A DNA stretch of 64,000 nt from Jutongia huaianensis (GCF_014384985.1 NZ_JACRSX010000016.1:1-64000), one strand, 5' to 3'. Counted from the stretch's first letter, positions 17,438 through 27,398 are shown. Notes: a model not told the origin generated them from the letters alone. Made by a program: numbers and translations.

Positions 17438-18448
17438 TCAGATTTCATCAACCGCTACCCGGTTGCGTCCAGCCGTTTTGGCTTCATAAAGCTTCTCATC
17501 CACACCCTTTACATTCTCCTCCGGTGACAAATTGGAATCCAGTGCCTTCACACCAAAGGACATAGTCACGCGGATCGGCACATCTTCAAAATAACAGATG
17601 GAAGACTCTACCTTTTTGCGGACATTCTCAGCAAAAGCTGCCGCCTGGGACACGGCACACTCCTTTAAAAGGATCACAAACTCCTCGCCGCCCCAGCGGA
17701 TCACCTCACCGGATGTTCCCGCCATATTTCTGAGAATAGAAGCAATGCATTTCAATACAACATCTCCTGCATTATGTCCATAGGTATCATTGACACGTTT
17801 AAAGAAATCAATGTCTGCCATCACAATGGAACAGGATTGTTTCAACAGATAAGGATGGACATTCTTTTCATAATATTCATAGTATCCCCGGCGGTTTTTC
17901 AACCCCGTCAACTGATCAAGCTGCGATTCACTGTACAAAATCTGGGACTCCAGTGTTTTGCCACAAAAAACAGCCGCCATTGCAAGTCGCTTTTCATCCC
18001 GGTCATCAAAATACCAATATCCCTGATCATCCATTTTATTGATCGCCTGATATGCCCCAATCACATCCCCCTTGGAGTTCGTCACCGGAATACAGAGAAT
18101 GGATCTGGTCTGGTATCCCGTCTCTTTGTCCACCTCCTGATTAAACCGGTCATCCTGATAAGGATCGTTGATCAGAATCGTCTCATTGCCGGCTATCGAG
18201 GCTCCCACGATACCGCTTCCCTCCGGAACCACGATACGGGGACTGTCAAGCGCTACCAGTGTCCAATACTCTTTCTTGGCTCTGTCCCAGTACCAGAAGG
18301 AGGCTCTTTCCGAATTGGCAAGAGTACGCCCAAGTTCTGTCAAAAGCAGGATCGTAGACCCGAAATCCTTCGTATCTACCATCTCATTCATAAAGAAAAA
18401 TATCTTTTCTAATAGTTCCTCTGCATTTAATACCCGCCTATTCTCCAT
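17438..18448 (-). CDS. GAF-GGDEF diguanylate cyclase
   Basis: 336 residues with no membrane helix. Residues about 25-170 form a GAF sensory domain (ASFWYWDRAKKEYWTLVALD, SILCIPVTNSKGDVIGAYQAINK). Residues about 178-336 are a GGDEF domain: DQLTGLKNRRGYYE, VMADIDFFKRVNDTYGHNAGD, and the active loop RWGGEEF. No RxxD inhibitory site is found five residues before GGEEF. It should make cyclic di-GMP from two GTP in answer to a cytosolic ligand. Its start overlaps the end of the isomerase-like gene by 11 bp, and the TIR gene begins 20 bp after its stop. Confidence 0.9.
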   Translation of the reverse strand: MENRRVLNAEELLEKIFFFMNEMVDTKDFGSTILLLTELGRTLANSERASFWYWDRAKKEYWTLVALDSPRIVVPEGSGIVGASIAGNETILINDPYQDDRFNQEVDKETGYQTRSILCIPVTNSKGDVIGAYQAINKMDDQGYWYFDDRDEKRLAMAAVFCGKTLESQILYSESQLDQLTGLKNRRGYYEYYEKNVHPYLLKQSCSIVMADIDFFKRVNDTYGHNAGDVVLKCIASILRNMAGTSGEVIRWGGEEFVILLKECAVSQAAAFAENVRKKVESSICYFEDVPIRVTMSFGVKALDSNLSPEENVKGVDEKLYEAKTAGRNRVAVDEI

Positions 18449-19220
18449 ATAAGCCTCCTATATCTGTCAAGTATTCTAATGATATCCTTTGTGCTTCCGG
18501 CTGCGGTGTCTCGATCAGCACCGAACAGTTACTAAAATATGTATCATAATAATCAAAAAACTGGCTCCATATGATCTTGCCTGTGCCTAAAGCCAGGTGA
18601 AGATCATGCTTGAGATCATTATCGTTAATATGTATATGCTTCATATACGGTGCCAGCTGGCGGATCCAGACTGCCATCGGAAATCCATAGATCACAGCGT
18701 GGGCATAATCAAAACAGACACCGTAATTAGGAAAATCCATGAGCCTCTCTGAAATCCTCACCAGAATATCCGGGGAAGCATCAAACATATTTTCCAGATA
18801 AATCTCTATGTCCGGAAAATTGGCCAGAAGTATTTTCAGATAATCTGCCGTCATATCAATGGCCCGGATATCATATTCTCTGGAGGAAAGCATCGGATTG
18901 ACATTGGTGTGAAATACCACACCCTTCACCTGCAGCTTTCTTGCAATCTCCATGCTCTGGCGCATCCGCCTCTGCGATACCTCCCGGACCAGCGGATCCT
19001 GACTGAATACCGTCACATCCAGAAATGCACCGTGCATAGTACTCCCCTCCGGAAGTCCCGCTTCCAGATAAGTATCTATGATCTCCTGCTGTCTTTCCGG
19101 ATTCTCTAACAACTCCGGATCAAAGAAATCGTTGATCTCAAATCCAACCCCATACTCTCTGCTCAGTGCCATATGCTCCCGAAGTGTCTCCACTCTGGAA
19201 ACAACCAAATATTTTCCCAT
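18438..19220 (-). CDS. Sugar phosphate isomerase/epimerase-like TIM-barrel protein
   Basis: 260 residues of the AP_endonuc_2/xylose isomerase-like TIM-barrel superfamily. The strand-end metal-ligand motifs are visible: TMHGAFLDV, GVVFHTNVN, YLENMFD, CFDYAHAV and HIHINDNDLKHD, and ETPQPEAQ near the end. The ATG at 19220 has GGGGAA ahead; an in-frame ATG 12 bp upstream has a weaker site. Members isomerise sugars or act on DNA; the substrate here cannot be told. Its position between a dipeptidase and a signalling block is unusual for a sugar enzyme. Confidence 0.75.
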   Translation of the reverse strand: MGKYLVVSRVETLREHMALSREYGVGFEINDFFDPELLENPERQQEIIDTYLEAGLPEGSTMHGAFLDVTVFSQDPLVREVSQRRMRQSMEIARKLQVKGVVFHTNVNPMLSSREYDIRAIDMTADYLKILLANFPDIEIYLENMFDASPDILVRISERLMDFPNYGVCFDYAHAVIYGFPMAVWIRQLAPYMKHIHINDNDLKHDLHLALGTGKIIWSQFFDYYDTYFSNCSVLIETPQPEAQRISLEYLTDIGGLYGE

Positions 19221-19248
19221 AACGTTCCCCATTTCTCTTGCTGCACTT

Positions 19249-20691
19249 TTACTTTAACCTTCTTAAGATCTCCAGAACATATTTCCAGGTTCTGCGTACA
19301 CTTTCCACATTCATAGACTCTTTTGGTGTATGAATATCATCCATATCCGGACCAAAAGATACACAGTCCAGTCCCGGCAGCTTTCCGGCAAACAGGCCAC
19401 ATTCCACTCCGGCATGAAGTGCCTCTACCACCGGCTTCTCTCCATACTGCTCCTGATAGATCTGTATCATCAGATCCCTCAGCGGGGAATCCTGCCGGTA
19501 CTCCCATGCCGGATATGCCCCGGTGCATGTAACACTTCCTCCCAAAGCCTCCATCAGACATTGTATTCTCTGTACCAGTTCTTCCTTCTCGGAGCCAATG
19601 CTGCTTCTGACAGAAAAGGAGAAGGACACCTCTTCCTGCTTCGTGATCATAATACCAAGGTTTAACGAGGTCTGCACCAGTCCCGGAATATCAAAGCTCA
19701 TCCTCTGAATCCCGCCCGGCAGATTTACCAGTGCAGCGATCACCCGGTCTGTGTCCCGGCTCGTCATAGCCTTCTGTCCCGTTTTGACCCCTTGTCTTTC
19801 CCATAATATGTCAATATCCGGATCCGTTTGTCTGTACTCATTCCGGTACATCTCCCTCAAACCGTCTATGATTCTGCTGTAATCTCCCGATTCACACACA
19901 AGCTCTGCCACAGCCTCCCTCGGTATGGCATTGTCCTTCATGCCTCCATCCAGCCGAAGCAGCCGGAAGTTCCCTGCCTCCTTCAACGCATAGAGTGTCC
20001 TGCCCAGCAGACGGCATGCATTACCACGCCCCTTGTCGATCTCGACACCGGAATGACCGCCCTGCAAGCCTGTTATGGTAAGTCTTATCACTTCTCCGCC
20101 CGCAGTCTCCCAGACTACCGGCAGATGCGCCTCTGTGGTGACACCCCCGGCACAGCTTACCAGCAAATGTCCCTCATCCTCCGAATCGAGATTCAGCATG
20201 ATCCGCGAATGAAGATCAGAGCAGTCCATGGCTGCCGCCCCCAGCATACCAATCTCCTCGTCTACTGTGAAGACTGCCTCCAGCGGCGGATGTGGAATAT
20301 CCTCTGCATCAAGGATCGCCAGAGCATACGCTACCGCAATGCCATCATCGCCACCCAGTGTCGTTCCCTCTGCAAAAATCACACCATCCTGAAGCTTCAG
20401 CCGGAGTCCCTCTGCAGCAAAATCAATATCACAGTCCGCTTCCTTCTCACAGACCATATCCATATGCCCCTGCAGCATCACCGGTGCCGACTGCTCATAT
20501 CCGGGAGAAGCCGCTTTCCATATGATGACATTATTCCATTCATCCTGCCGGTATTTGAGTCCCCTCTGCACCGCAAAATCCACCAGAAAATCACTGATCC
20601 TTCCGGCGTCTGATGAACCATGGGGAATCCCGCAGATTGCCTCAAACCATCGAAAAACCTCCTGTGGTTCCAATCCTTCTAATACTGCCAT
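19249..20691 (-). CDS. pepD: M20 aminoacyl-histidine dipeptidase (PepD type)
   Basis: 480 residues, the normal length for PepD-like M20C zinc dipeptidases, which cleave short peptides such as Xaa-His in the cytosol. Metal and catalytic residues are visible: MLQGHMDMVCEK (His, Asp), LGGDDGIAVAYAL (bridging Asp), TVDEEIGMLGA (catalytic Glu and ligand), LDSEDEG (Asp), and the final His in DMDDIHTPKE. It starts five bases after the OPT transporter stop, so imported peptides are probably processed by this enzyme. Confidence 0.92.
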   Translation of the reverse strand: MAVLEGLEPQEVFRWFEAICGIPHGSSDAGRISDFLVDFAVQRGLKYRQDEWNNVIIWKAASPGYEQSAPVMLQGHMDMVCEKEADCDIDFAAEGLRLKLQDGVIFAEGTTLGGDDGIAVAYALAILDAEDIPHPPLEAVFTVDEEIGMLGAAAMDCSDLHSRIMLNLDSEDEGHLLVSCAGGVTTEAHLPVVWETAGGEVIRLTITGLQGGHSGVEIDKGRGNACRLLGRTLYALKEAGNFRLLRLDGGMKDNAIPREAVAELVCESGDYSRIIDGLREMYRNEYRQTDPDIDILWERQGVKTGQKAMTSRDTDRVIAALVNLPGGIQRMSFDIPGLVQTSLNLGIMITKQEEVSFSFSVRSSIGSEKEELVQRIQCLMEALGGSVTCTGAYPAWEYRQDSPLRDLMIQIYQEQYGEKPVVEALHAGVECGLFAGKLPGLDCVSFGPDMDDIHTPKESMNVESVRRTWKYVLEILRRLK

Positions 20692-20696
20692 ACAAA

Positions 20697-22595
20697 TTAC
20701 CTCACCTTTCTAACAATACCTAAAAATGAAAGCAGCAAGAAAATAAAAAATACAATGCCTCCTGCATTTCCCAATGAAAAATTAAGCTGTATATATTGTG
20801 CTACCGTTCCTCCCCGCATCGGAATTACTGCGAGAACGGCAAGAAAAATACCAATCAGTCCCTCTCCGGCAATCATACCGGAGCTGTATAAAAGACCTCT
20901 GTCCACGCGGTCTTTTTTTAAAGCGGCTGCTTCCTCTGTGTCCGCCTTTTGGGATTCTACCAGTTTCCGGATCATTCCTCCCACAAAAATCGGAGCTGAC
21001 AGATGAATCGGCAGATAAAGGCCGATGGAAACAGGTAATACCGGGAGCCCCAGGATCTCAATCACAATGGCAACAAAAACTCCGCAAAAGACAAGCCCCC
21101 AAGGTAATGTGCCACCCATCACGCCCTCTACCACCAGCTTCATCAGGGTTGCCTGCGGTGCCGGAAGCTGTGACGAATTACCAAAACCCCATGCCGCATG
21201 AAGCAGATACATCACACCGCCAATGGTAAGTGCCGCCACAACCGCACCGATCAGCTCTCCGATCTGCTGCCACATAGGAGTGGCTCCCACGATAAAGCCT
21301 GTTTTAAGATCCTGTGATGTATCTCCTGCCATTGCTGCCACGATACAGATCACCGTCCCCACACAAATCGCAGATACCATACCGGTATACCCGGTCATTC
21401 CTGTTCCCTTCAACAGTGCCGTCGCGATCAGCAGAGTTGCGATCGCCATACCGGAGACCGGATTATTGGAGGACCCCACAAGCCCCACCATACGGCTGGA
21501 CACCGTCGCAAAGAAAAATCCAAAGATGATCACCAGCATTGCCCCAAACAAACGGACCGGAACAGACGGCAGAAGCCAGATCACCACGGCGATCAGCAAT
21601 ACACCTGCCAGAACCGCTCCCATAGGAAGCTCCCTTGAGGTGCGCAGAGCGTCCTGCCGTTGTACTCCAATGCCCCTGACCGCCTTGGTAAAGGTCCGCA
21701 GGATCACCGGAAATGTCTTGATCAGACTGATAATACCTCCTGCCGCCACGGCTCCTGCCCCGATATACCGGATATAACTTCCCCAGATGCTCATTACGTC
21801 CATTTCGGAAATCCGGTCCGCAGCAGGTGCGATCATATTATCGCCGCCAAACAGAACGATCGCCGGAATCAGTACAAACCAGCCAAGCACACCACCGGCA
21901 AACATATTTGCCGCTACCCGCCGGCCACAGATATAACCGACTCCTGCCAGCGCCGGCAGCACATCCAGACCAAACGCCGTACGGAGAGAACGAAGATTCC
22001 AATGTACCTCCGATGGAAACAGCTTCAAACCGTCTGTAATAAACTTATACAGTGCTGAAATCCCAAGCCCGGCAAAAACTACCTTTGATTTTGCACCGCC
22101 TTCTTCTCCCGCCAGAAGCACCTCCGCACATGCTGTCCCTTCCGGAAACGGCAATGCCCCGTGTTCCTCCACGATCAACGCATTGCGAAGGGGTACCATA
22201 AACAGGACACCCAACAGCCCGCCGCAGACTGCGATCGCAGCAATCTCCGTAAACGACGGCATCGCCACCTCATGGCTTTCCTCTGCCCACATAAATAACG
22301 CCGGCATGGTAAAGATGGCTCCTGCCGCCAGAGACTCTCCCGCCGACCCAATGGTCTGCACCATGTTGTTTTCCAGGATGGAATCCCTGCGAAGCAGATA
22401 CCGCAAAATCCCCATGGAAATAACTGCTGCCGGAATGGACGCTGAAACTGTCATACCAACCCGCAATCCCAGATAAGCATTGGCCGCTCCAAATACGACA
22501 GCAAGAATCAGTCCCAGTATCAAAGAAACTGGTGTAAATTCCGGCAGTGTTTTATCTGCCGGAATGATAGGTTTCCATTTTTCATTTTTACTCAT
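20697..22595 (-). CDS. OPT family oligopeptide transporter
   Basis: 632 residues with about 14-16 hydrophobic segments. Family motifs include SLILGLILAVVFGAANAYLG near the start, GNAGGIVFF at the end, and internal NNPVSGMAIAT and GDTSQDLKTGFIVGATP stretches typical of bacterial OPT proteins. OPT carriers import oligopeptides or metal chelates with protons across the cytoplasmic membrane. It is the first gene of the leftward run that continues with the dipeptidase. Residue motifs fit the prokaryotic peptide-transport branch; the exact cargo is unknown. Confidence 0.92.
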   Translation of the reverse strand: MSKNEKWKPIIPADKTLPEFTPVSLILGLILAVVFGAANAYLGLRVGMTVSASIPAAVISMGILRYLLRRDSILENNMVQTIGSAGESLAAGAIFTMPALFMWAEESHEVAMPSFTEIAAIAVCGGLLGVLFMVPLRNALIVEEHGALPFPEGTACAEVLLAGEEGGAKSKVVFAGLGISALYKFITDGLKLFPSEVHWNLRSLRTAFGLDVLPALAGVGYICGRRVAANMFAGGVLGWFVLIPAIVLFGGDNMIAPAADRISEMDVMSIWGSYIRYIGAGAVAAGGIISLIKTFPVILRTFTKAVRGIGVQRQDALRTSRELPMGAVLAGVLLIAVVIWLLPSVPVRLFGAMLVIIFGFFFATVSSRMVGLVGSSNNPVSGMAIATLLIATALLKGTGMTGYTGMVSAICVGTVICIVAAMAGDTSQDLKTGFIVGATPMWQQIGELIGAVVAALTIGGVMYLLHAAWGFGNSSQLPAPQATLMKLVVEGVMGGTLPWGLVFCGVFVAIVIEILGLPVLPVSIGLYLPIHLSAPIFVGGMIRKLVESQKADTEEAAALKKDRVDRGLLYSSGMIAGEGLIGIFLAVLAVIPMRGGTVAQYIQLNFSLGNAGGIVFFIFLLLSFLGIVRKVR

Positions 22596-22690
22596 AACAG
22601 ACCTCTATTCATAATAATCATACTTCTGTTTATATTATGCTTGTCTGTCCTTCAAATTATACCACATATTTTCGTTAATGTCATTAAAAT

Positions 22691-22708
22691 ACGGCGCCGA
22701 AGCGCCGT
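22691..22708 (-). terminator. Terminator of the coiled-coil protein gene
   Basis: ACGGCGC and GCGCCGT form a 7-bp stem with a TTCG loop (minus strand), followed by ATTTT. It lies 24 bp after the stop of the leftward gene at 22732. Confidence 0.8.
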
Positions 22709-22731
22709 GTAAGATAACATTGTATTTTGTT

Positions 22732-23934
22732 TTATAAAACCGTAGCCGGCGGGGAATCTGCCCGTTCTGCCATTCCCTGCTCTGCCACCTGTGCCGCAGA
22801 GGCATTTTGAGAAGTATCTGTCCCCGTCACTGTCGTTGTCCCGGTCACAATATCCGTTCCCGCTGCACTCTCCATGCCATTCTGCTGCGTTGTATCGCTG
22901 CTCTGTCCGGACTGATCCTGCCGGAGCAGATCGATCTTTCTTTTTAAATATTCCATGTCTGCCTGCAGAAGGTCATAATTTTCAGAACGACGATGCCCGT
23001 TCTTCTCCGCTTTGGTGATCTGCTTTAATCTCTTTTTTAACTGGAGCACCTGCTGATCCAGATCCGCTTTGACTGCGGTACTGTTTTGTACATGCTCCTG
23101 CTTTTTTATATTCTCATTTTTTCGTTCTTTGCTGTGTACCGTATCGTTGTCACTCTTTTTCTGCATTTCCTCCAGCTTCAGATGAGACATCTTCCGACGT
23201 GCCGTCCGGATCATTTTATTGGCATGATTGATCGCAATCTGCAGTTCCTCGTCCTTATACTGTCCGGACCCCGCCTTGCGTTTCAGACCGGAAAGCTCTG
23301 ACTTTGCAGAAGCAAGGGCATTTCCCGCCTGGATTCTGGTTTTGGCACGCATAATTGCACCGGAAACTTTACGGTAATTATAGGTGAGTGTCTTCTTTGC
23401 ATTTGCATTGGTTTTAGATATATTTTCCCTGCTTTTGCGCATGCTTTCCAGAAGACGCTCCATATACTCTATATCCGACTCAGAATATCCCTGGGTATCT
23501 GCATTTTCCGATACATCCTCCCCGTCAGTCTCCGCTTCGCTTTCTGCTGTTTGTTCCGCAGTCACAGTGCCCGTCTTCACCGGAGTTTTTTCATTTGCCC
23601 GGTTCGTCATCTGTCCCTTTTCCGGTACAGCGTCTTCCGACGCTCCTGCCCCCTGATCGGTAACGCAGCTGTCTTCCTCATAGGAATACATATTTTGCTG
23701 TTGCCTTAAGATCTGCGCTACTCTGCTTCTGCCCTCCGACACATCGTACTGCACATTCTCATCATAAATGCCTCTGCGATCCACAGCACCCTGCTTTCCA
23801 TTCGCTATACCTGTTGACGCCGTACGCCTTGTTTTTTCTGCTGAAGTTCTCCGGCTTTTGGAATGTCCGGTCACTGTCGTCCTGCCCCGGCGATAGGAAC
23901 CGTCCATATTCCCTGTAATCATTCCCTGTTTCAT
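22732..23934 (-). CDS. Coiled-coil protein of unknown function
   Basis: 400 residues from the ATG at 23934, chosen because AAGGAG lies 8 bp ahead; the longer open frame upstream lacks a ribosome site. The N-terminal 70 residues are Arg/Thr/Ser-rich (RRGRTTVTGHSKSRRTS), residues 100-170 acidic, and residues about 170-370 strongly helical and Lys/Glu-rich (LESMRKSRENISKTNANAKK, QQVLQLKKRLKQITKAEKN), followed by a Thr/Gly/Ala tail. No signal peptide or membrane helix is seen. I do not recognise a named family beyond similarity in style to Lachnospiraceae coiled-coil proteins. Confidence 0.7.
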   Translation of the reverse strand: MKQGMITGNMDGSYRRGRTTVTGHSKSRRTSAEKTRRTASTGIANGKQGAVDRRGIYDENVQYDVSEGRSRVAQILRQQQNMYSYEEDSCVTDQGAGASEDAVPEKGQMTNRANEKTPVKTGTVTAEQTAESEAETDGEDVSENADTQGYSESDIEYMERLLESMRKSRENISKTNANAKKTLTYNYRKVSGAIMRAKTRIQAGNALASAKSELSGLKRKAGSGQYKDEELQIAINHANKMIRTARRKMSHLKLEEMQKKSDNDTVHSKERKNENIKKQEHVQNSTAVKADLDQQVLQLKKRLKQITKAEKNGHRRSENYDLLQADMEYLKRKIDLLRQDQSGQSSDTTQQNGMESAAGTDIVTGTTTVTGTDTSQNASAAQVAEQGMAERADSPPATVL

Positions 23935-24088
23935 TTTCATTCTCCTTGAAAGCAAACCTTCGGTCTGCGCACACATCCATGTTCTGATACAACATATCCT
24001 TACTATAATAATCGGCAAATTTCGTGAATTCCTTTATTTTCCATAGAAAACGACATTTTTCATAAAGCAGGATAAAAGAACACAAAAT

Positions 24089-24120
24089 AAGCGGGTTACA
24101 CCTCCCGGCATAACCCACTT
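24089..24120 (-). terminator. Terminator of the leucine-rich protein gene
   Basis: On the minus strand AAGTGGGTTA and TAACCCGCTT form a 10-bp stem with one G-U type mismatch, followed by ATTTTGTGTTCTTTT. It lies 33 bp after the stop at 24153. Confidence 0.85.
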
Positions 24121-24152
24121 ACAACGGTTCATTCCTTTTCCTTTATCTGACC

Positions 24153-27100
24153 TTAGAAAATAAACAATTTTTTATAAAGGCTTTTCTGTGCCTTTGGCAC
24201 CTTCAAAACAACCTTTTTGTTCACGCCCTTAAATGCGTTTTTCTTGACTTTACCTGCCTTTAACAATTTCGTCTTGCAATTAATGCTCTTCAGCTTTGTA
24301 CAATTCCTGAATGCTTCTTTTCCAATCTTCTTTACATTCTTTCCAATGACAAGCTTCGTAATCTTTGTATTGTCTCTACATGCGTTGGCAGCAATAGAGG
24401 TTATCTTATAAACCTTCCCTCCCACGGTAATGGTATCTGGTATATTTACTGTCTTGCCCTTAACAATACCGACAAATTCAGCAGTATTCTTTCCGGTAAT
24501 GCGATATTTTGCATTTTTGTAAGTTACAGTAGATCCAACGGTTACAGATGTTTTTCCATTCCTCGTTGAAGATGGTGCTTTTGTGGAGGTCGGCTTCTGG
24601 GTTGGTACTGCTGTTGAAGACGGCTTCTTTGATGCACCCGGCGCTGCGCTTGGATTCGCCGGCTTATCACTTCCACCCGGTGCTGCGGTTGGCACATTCG
24701 GCTTGTTGCTCTCTGACGGTGATGCTGACGGTTTCGCCGGCTTACCACTCTCTCCCGGTGCTGCGGTTGGTACATTCGGCTTATCACTCTCTCCCGGTTT
24801 CGCCGTTACATCCGGTTTTCCACTGCCTGACGGTCCGGCCGGCTTACTACTCTCTCCCGGTTTCGCCGTGGTAACTGCTCCCGGTGTTGCTGTAGTGACT
24901 GCTCCCGGTGTCGCCGTAGTAACCGCTCCCGGTGCTGCTGTAGTGACTGCTCCCGGTGTCGCCGTGGTAATGGCTCCCGGTGTTGCTGTGCTAATGGCTC
25001 CCGGTGTTGCCGTGGTAATGGCCCCCGGTGTTGCCGTAGGTACCGGTGTCGGAGTTGCATTCGGATCTGCAATAACTTCAATAGAGTAGCTGACGCCCTT
25101 CATATTATAATTTTCATCGCCCGGATAAATCGCTGTAACCTGAACTGTACCCGGTGCTATTGCTGTGATCACACCTTCGGATGTTACGGTTGCTACCTCT
25201 GTATTGTCTGATTGAAACTGCCATTCAACAGAGGAAATCTTTGTAAATCGAGCTGTCTTTCCCACCATTAATTTATTCACTGTTACAAGTGGAGTTTCCT
25301 TAAGCGATCCTTTGTTAATCTGGAAAATGTTTTTTGCCACACCCTCATAACTGCCGCATCCGGTTACCTGTATCTGGGCAGTACCGGCATTGATATTATC
25401 AAAATAACTTACTACATAATCGGTTCCATTTGTCAAAGTTTTACCCTGCAAAGTCACAGTAATTGCAGGAGTAAACGCTGTTCCTGTATATGTGTATGTT
25501 GCAGCCGGCAGAGTAATCTGGGCACTTGAAATAGACTGCACCGTGCTTGGATCCCAGGTACTCCAAGTGAGTGTTTTACCTGTTTCTACCTGGTATGACA
25601 GCTTTTTCGCAACACCGTCTGCTGTCCAGGTCGTATTTCCACTTGGATAATATGCTGTCTTGAGTTTCCTGCAGCTGCTAAAAATCATATTGGCACGCAT
25701 TGTCGGTTCAGACGACTGAAACTGTGGCAGGTCTCCATAAAAATATACCGCAGTCAATCCTTTACAGTTGAGAAATGCACCATATCCAATATTTGTTACG
25801 GTAGCCGGGATCCGAACCACCGATAAATTGTCATCTCCCCAAAAGCAGTTTTCACCAATTTCCACCAATTTTTCCGGCAGCTGTATACTTCTTAAGTTCT
25901 TACAACTGTTAAATGCGGAATCACCTATCTTCACTACACTTGACGGGATCTCCACGCTGATCAGATTTGTATTATTGAAAAATACATCCGGTCCAATTAC
26001 TGTTACCGTATCAGGAACTTTAAACTCTGAAACAATTGTCACAGTAACAAGTTCTGTTTCATCCTTACTGTAAATTGCATTATCTTTGGACATAAATGTC
26101 GGATTGTCCTTTGCTACGGTAAGTGTATCCAAATTGATGCAGCCGTCTGTGATCGCAGCAGAAATTGTATCTACTGACGCCGGTATCTCCAGCTCTTTCA
26201 GATTCTTGCAATTATAAAAAACACGTCCATCCAATGTTTTTAACGTATCCGGCAAAACAATCTTCGTGCAGTCCAGATTCCCAAGACCTTTGAAGCCGAT
26301 ACCGGTCACTGTATATCCATCAATCCTGGATGGCACTTCCAAAATCTTTGGAGATTCTTTTCCATCATAGGATGTAATCTTTGCATTTTCCCCGTCTAAT
26401 TCATACCGGAAAAGCGTGTTCCTTTTCGTAACCGCATATGGACGATATCCGCTGTCCTTTTCCTGATTCAGACCGGCATCAATCTGATAATACTGATCGT
26501 TGATCTTTACCAGAGCAAGCTTCCTGCTGGAATCCTTTTTCGTTTCATCAATCGACCAGGCATCATATCCCAGTTTCTCAGACAACTTGACAACCGCTTC
26601 TGTTGCAGCTTTATCATTACAGCTTTTCAAAATCACCATATCCGAAAGAGAAGAAGATGTTTTGAGATAATCATACTGTGCTGCAAACTTCGCAATCGCA
26701 TTTACCAAATCCATGTCACTCATATCATCTTTGATATTTGCATCAATGTAATCTTGTATTACCTGATCCACATAAACAGATTCATAATTTACAAGATGCA
26801 CCGTCAGGCTTTTCGTCTCACCCTTGTAAGTAATTTCGATCACTGCATCGCCGGGTGTGATCGTATAGTAATCATAGTTGCTCGGACTGGCAGCCAGCAC
26901 CCATCCGTTCTCATATATCTTCCAATAACTGCGCTTGGCCGTAACCAAACCTTTCGCTGATACAGTCACAGAATCAGATCCAGACACTACCTCGTACCGG
27001 GTACCCCTAACATAGTCCGGTATTTGATATTCCTTCGGCAGATCTGCCGGCACCTTGACCTTGACCCCATAATCACTTCTGATATCATAGATCGTGACCT

Positions 27101-27200
27101 CCTGATCGTCTGCTGCACTTGCAGGTGTTACCTGCATAAACACAGTCAGACTTAATAACATCATGAAACATATTGATAATCTTTTTAATAATCTTTTCAT
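24153..27200 (-). CDS. Secreted leucine-rich repeat (BspA-like) surface protein
   Basis: 1015 residues with a signal peptide ending PASAA (residue 30). Residues 35-140 contain an Ig-like domain; residues about 145-245 resemble a transglutaminase-like fold with Cys194 and Asp241 but no His where the catalytic one is expected (RKLALVKIND), so it is probably inactive. LRR_5 repeats span about 285-530 (VPDTVTVIGPDVFFNNTNL and similar), then an MBG/YDG-like beta domain, a Big_2 domain, a long Pro/Thr tail with ATPGAVTT repeats, and a final short LRR_5 unit with a basic end. AAGGAGG precedes the ATG. A LytTR-type site lies upstream, and the regulator pair is encoded divergently. Confidence 0.9.
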   Translation of the reverse strand: MKRLLKRLSICFMMLLSLTVFMQVTPASAADDQEVTIYDIRSDYGVKVKVPADLPKEYQIPDYVRGTRYEVVSGSDSVTVSAKGLVTAKRSYWKIYENGWVLAASPSNYDYYTITPGDAVIEITYKGETKSLTVHLVNYESVYVDQVIQDYIDANIKDDMSDMDLVNAIAKFAAQYDYLKTSSSLSDMVILKSCNDKAATEAVVKLSEKLGYDAWSIDETKKDSSRKLALVKINDQYYQIDAGLNQEKDSGYRPYAVTKRNTLFRYELDGENAKITSYDGKESPKILEVPSRIDGYTVTGIGFKGLGNLDCTKIVLPDTLKTLDGRVFYNCKNLKELEIPASVDTISAAITDGCINLDTLTVAKDNPTFMSKDNAIYSKDETELVTVTIVSEFKVPDTVTVIGPDVFFNNTNLISVEIPSSVVKIGDSAFNSCKNLRSIQLPEKLVEIGENCFWGDDNLSVVRIPATVTNIGYGAFLNCKGLTAVYFYGDLPQFQSSEPTMRANMIFSSCRKLKTAYYPSGNTTWTADGVAKKLSYQVETGKTLTWSTWDPSTVQSISSAQITLPAATYTYTGTAFTPAITVTLQGKTLTNGTDYVVSYFDNINAGTAQIQVTGCGSYEGVAKNIFQINKGSLKETPLVTVNKLMVGKTARFTKISSVEWQFQSDNTEVATVTSEGVITAIAPGTVQVTAIYPGDENYNMKGVSYSIEVIADPNATPTPVPTATPGAITTATPGAISTATPGAITTATPGAVTTAAPGAVTTATPGAVTTATPGAVTTAKPGESSKPAGPSGSGKPDVTAKPGESDKPNVPTAAPGESGKPAKPSASPSESNKPNVPTAAPGGSDKPANPSAAPGASKKPSSTAVPTQKPTSTKAPSSTRNGKTSVTVGSTVTYKNAKYRITGKNTAEFVGIVKGKTVNIPDTITVGGKVYKITSIAANACRDNTKITKLVIGKNVKKIGKEAFRNCTKLKSINCKTKLLKAGKVKKNAFKGVNKKVVLKVPKAQKSLYKKLFIF
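24864..25040 (-). repeat. 24-bp coding tandem repeats (ATPGAVTT)
   Basis: About seven imperfect 24-bp units encode ATPGAITT/ATPGAVTT in the Pro/Thr-rich stalk of the leucine-rich protein. Differences are mostly synonymous or conservative. Confidence 0.8.
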
Positions 27201-27263
27201 GCATTTTCCTCCTTGTTCTTGCTTTCCTTCCGGAAAATTATTTTTTCATTATTTAACAACATT

Positions 27264-27327
27264 AGTATATCATTTCCGCATCTGCGTTGCTGTTTTTTGC
27301 GCGAACGGAGCATATATGGCGTGAATG
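27264..27327 (-). promoter_or_regulatory. LytTR-type direct repeat plus -10 box
   Basis: On the minus strand CATTCACGC (27327-27319) and CGTTCGCGC (27307-27299) are 20 bp apart, and 29 bp beyond the second copy is TATACT (27269-27264). The block matches the one ahead of the 4093 gene, including the CCATATATG spacer core. Confidence 0.75.
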
Positions 27328-27341
27328 GTAAAAGGATTCTG

Positions 27342-27370
27342 TTGTATTTCCTATAAAGTTCTTTTATAAT
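27342..27370 (+). promoter_or_regulatory. Promoter of the kinase/LytTR operon
   Basis: TTGTAT (27342-27347) and TATAAT (27365-27370) are 17 bp apart, 28 bp before the kinase start, pointing away from the leucine-rich gene. Confidence 0.65.
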
Positions 27371-27398
27371 TAAACTATGACATAAAGGAGGACTGCCA

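Noticed and set aside
24583-25089. A Gly/Ala/Val-rich rightward frame
   Set aside because: It is the antisense of the ATPGAVTT repeat stalk of the leucine-rich protein.
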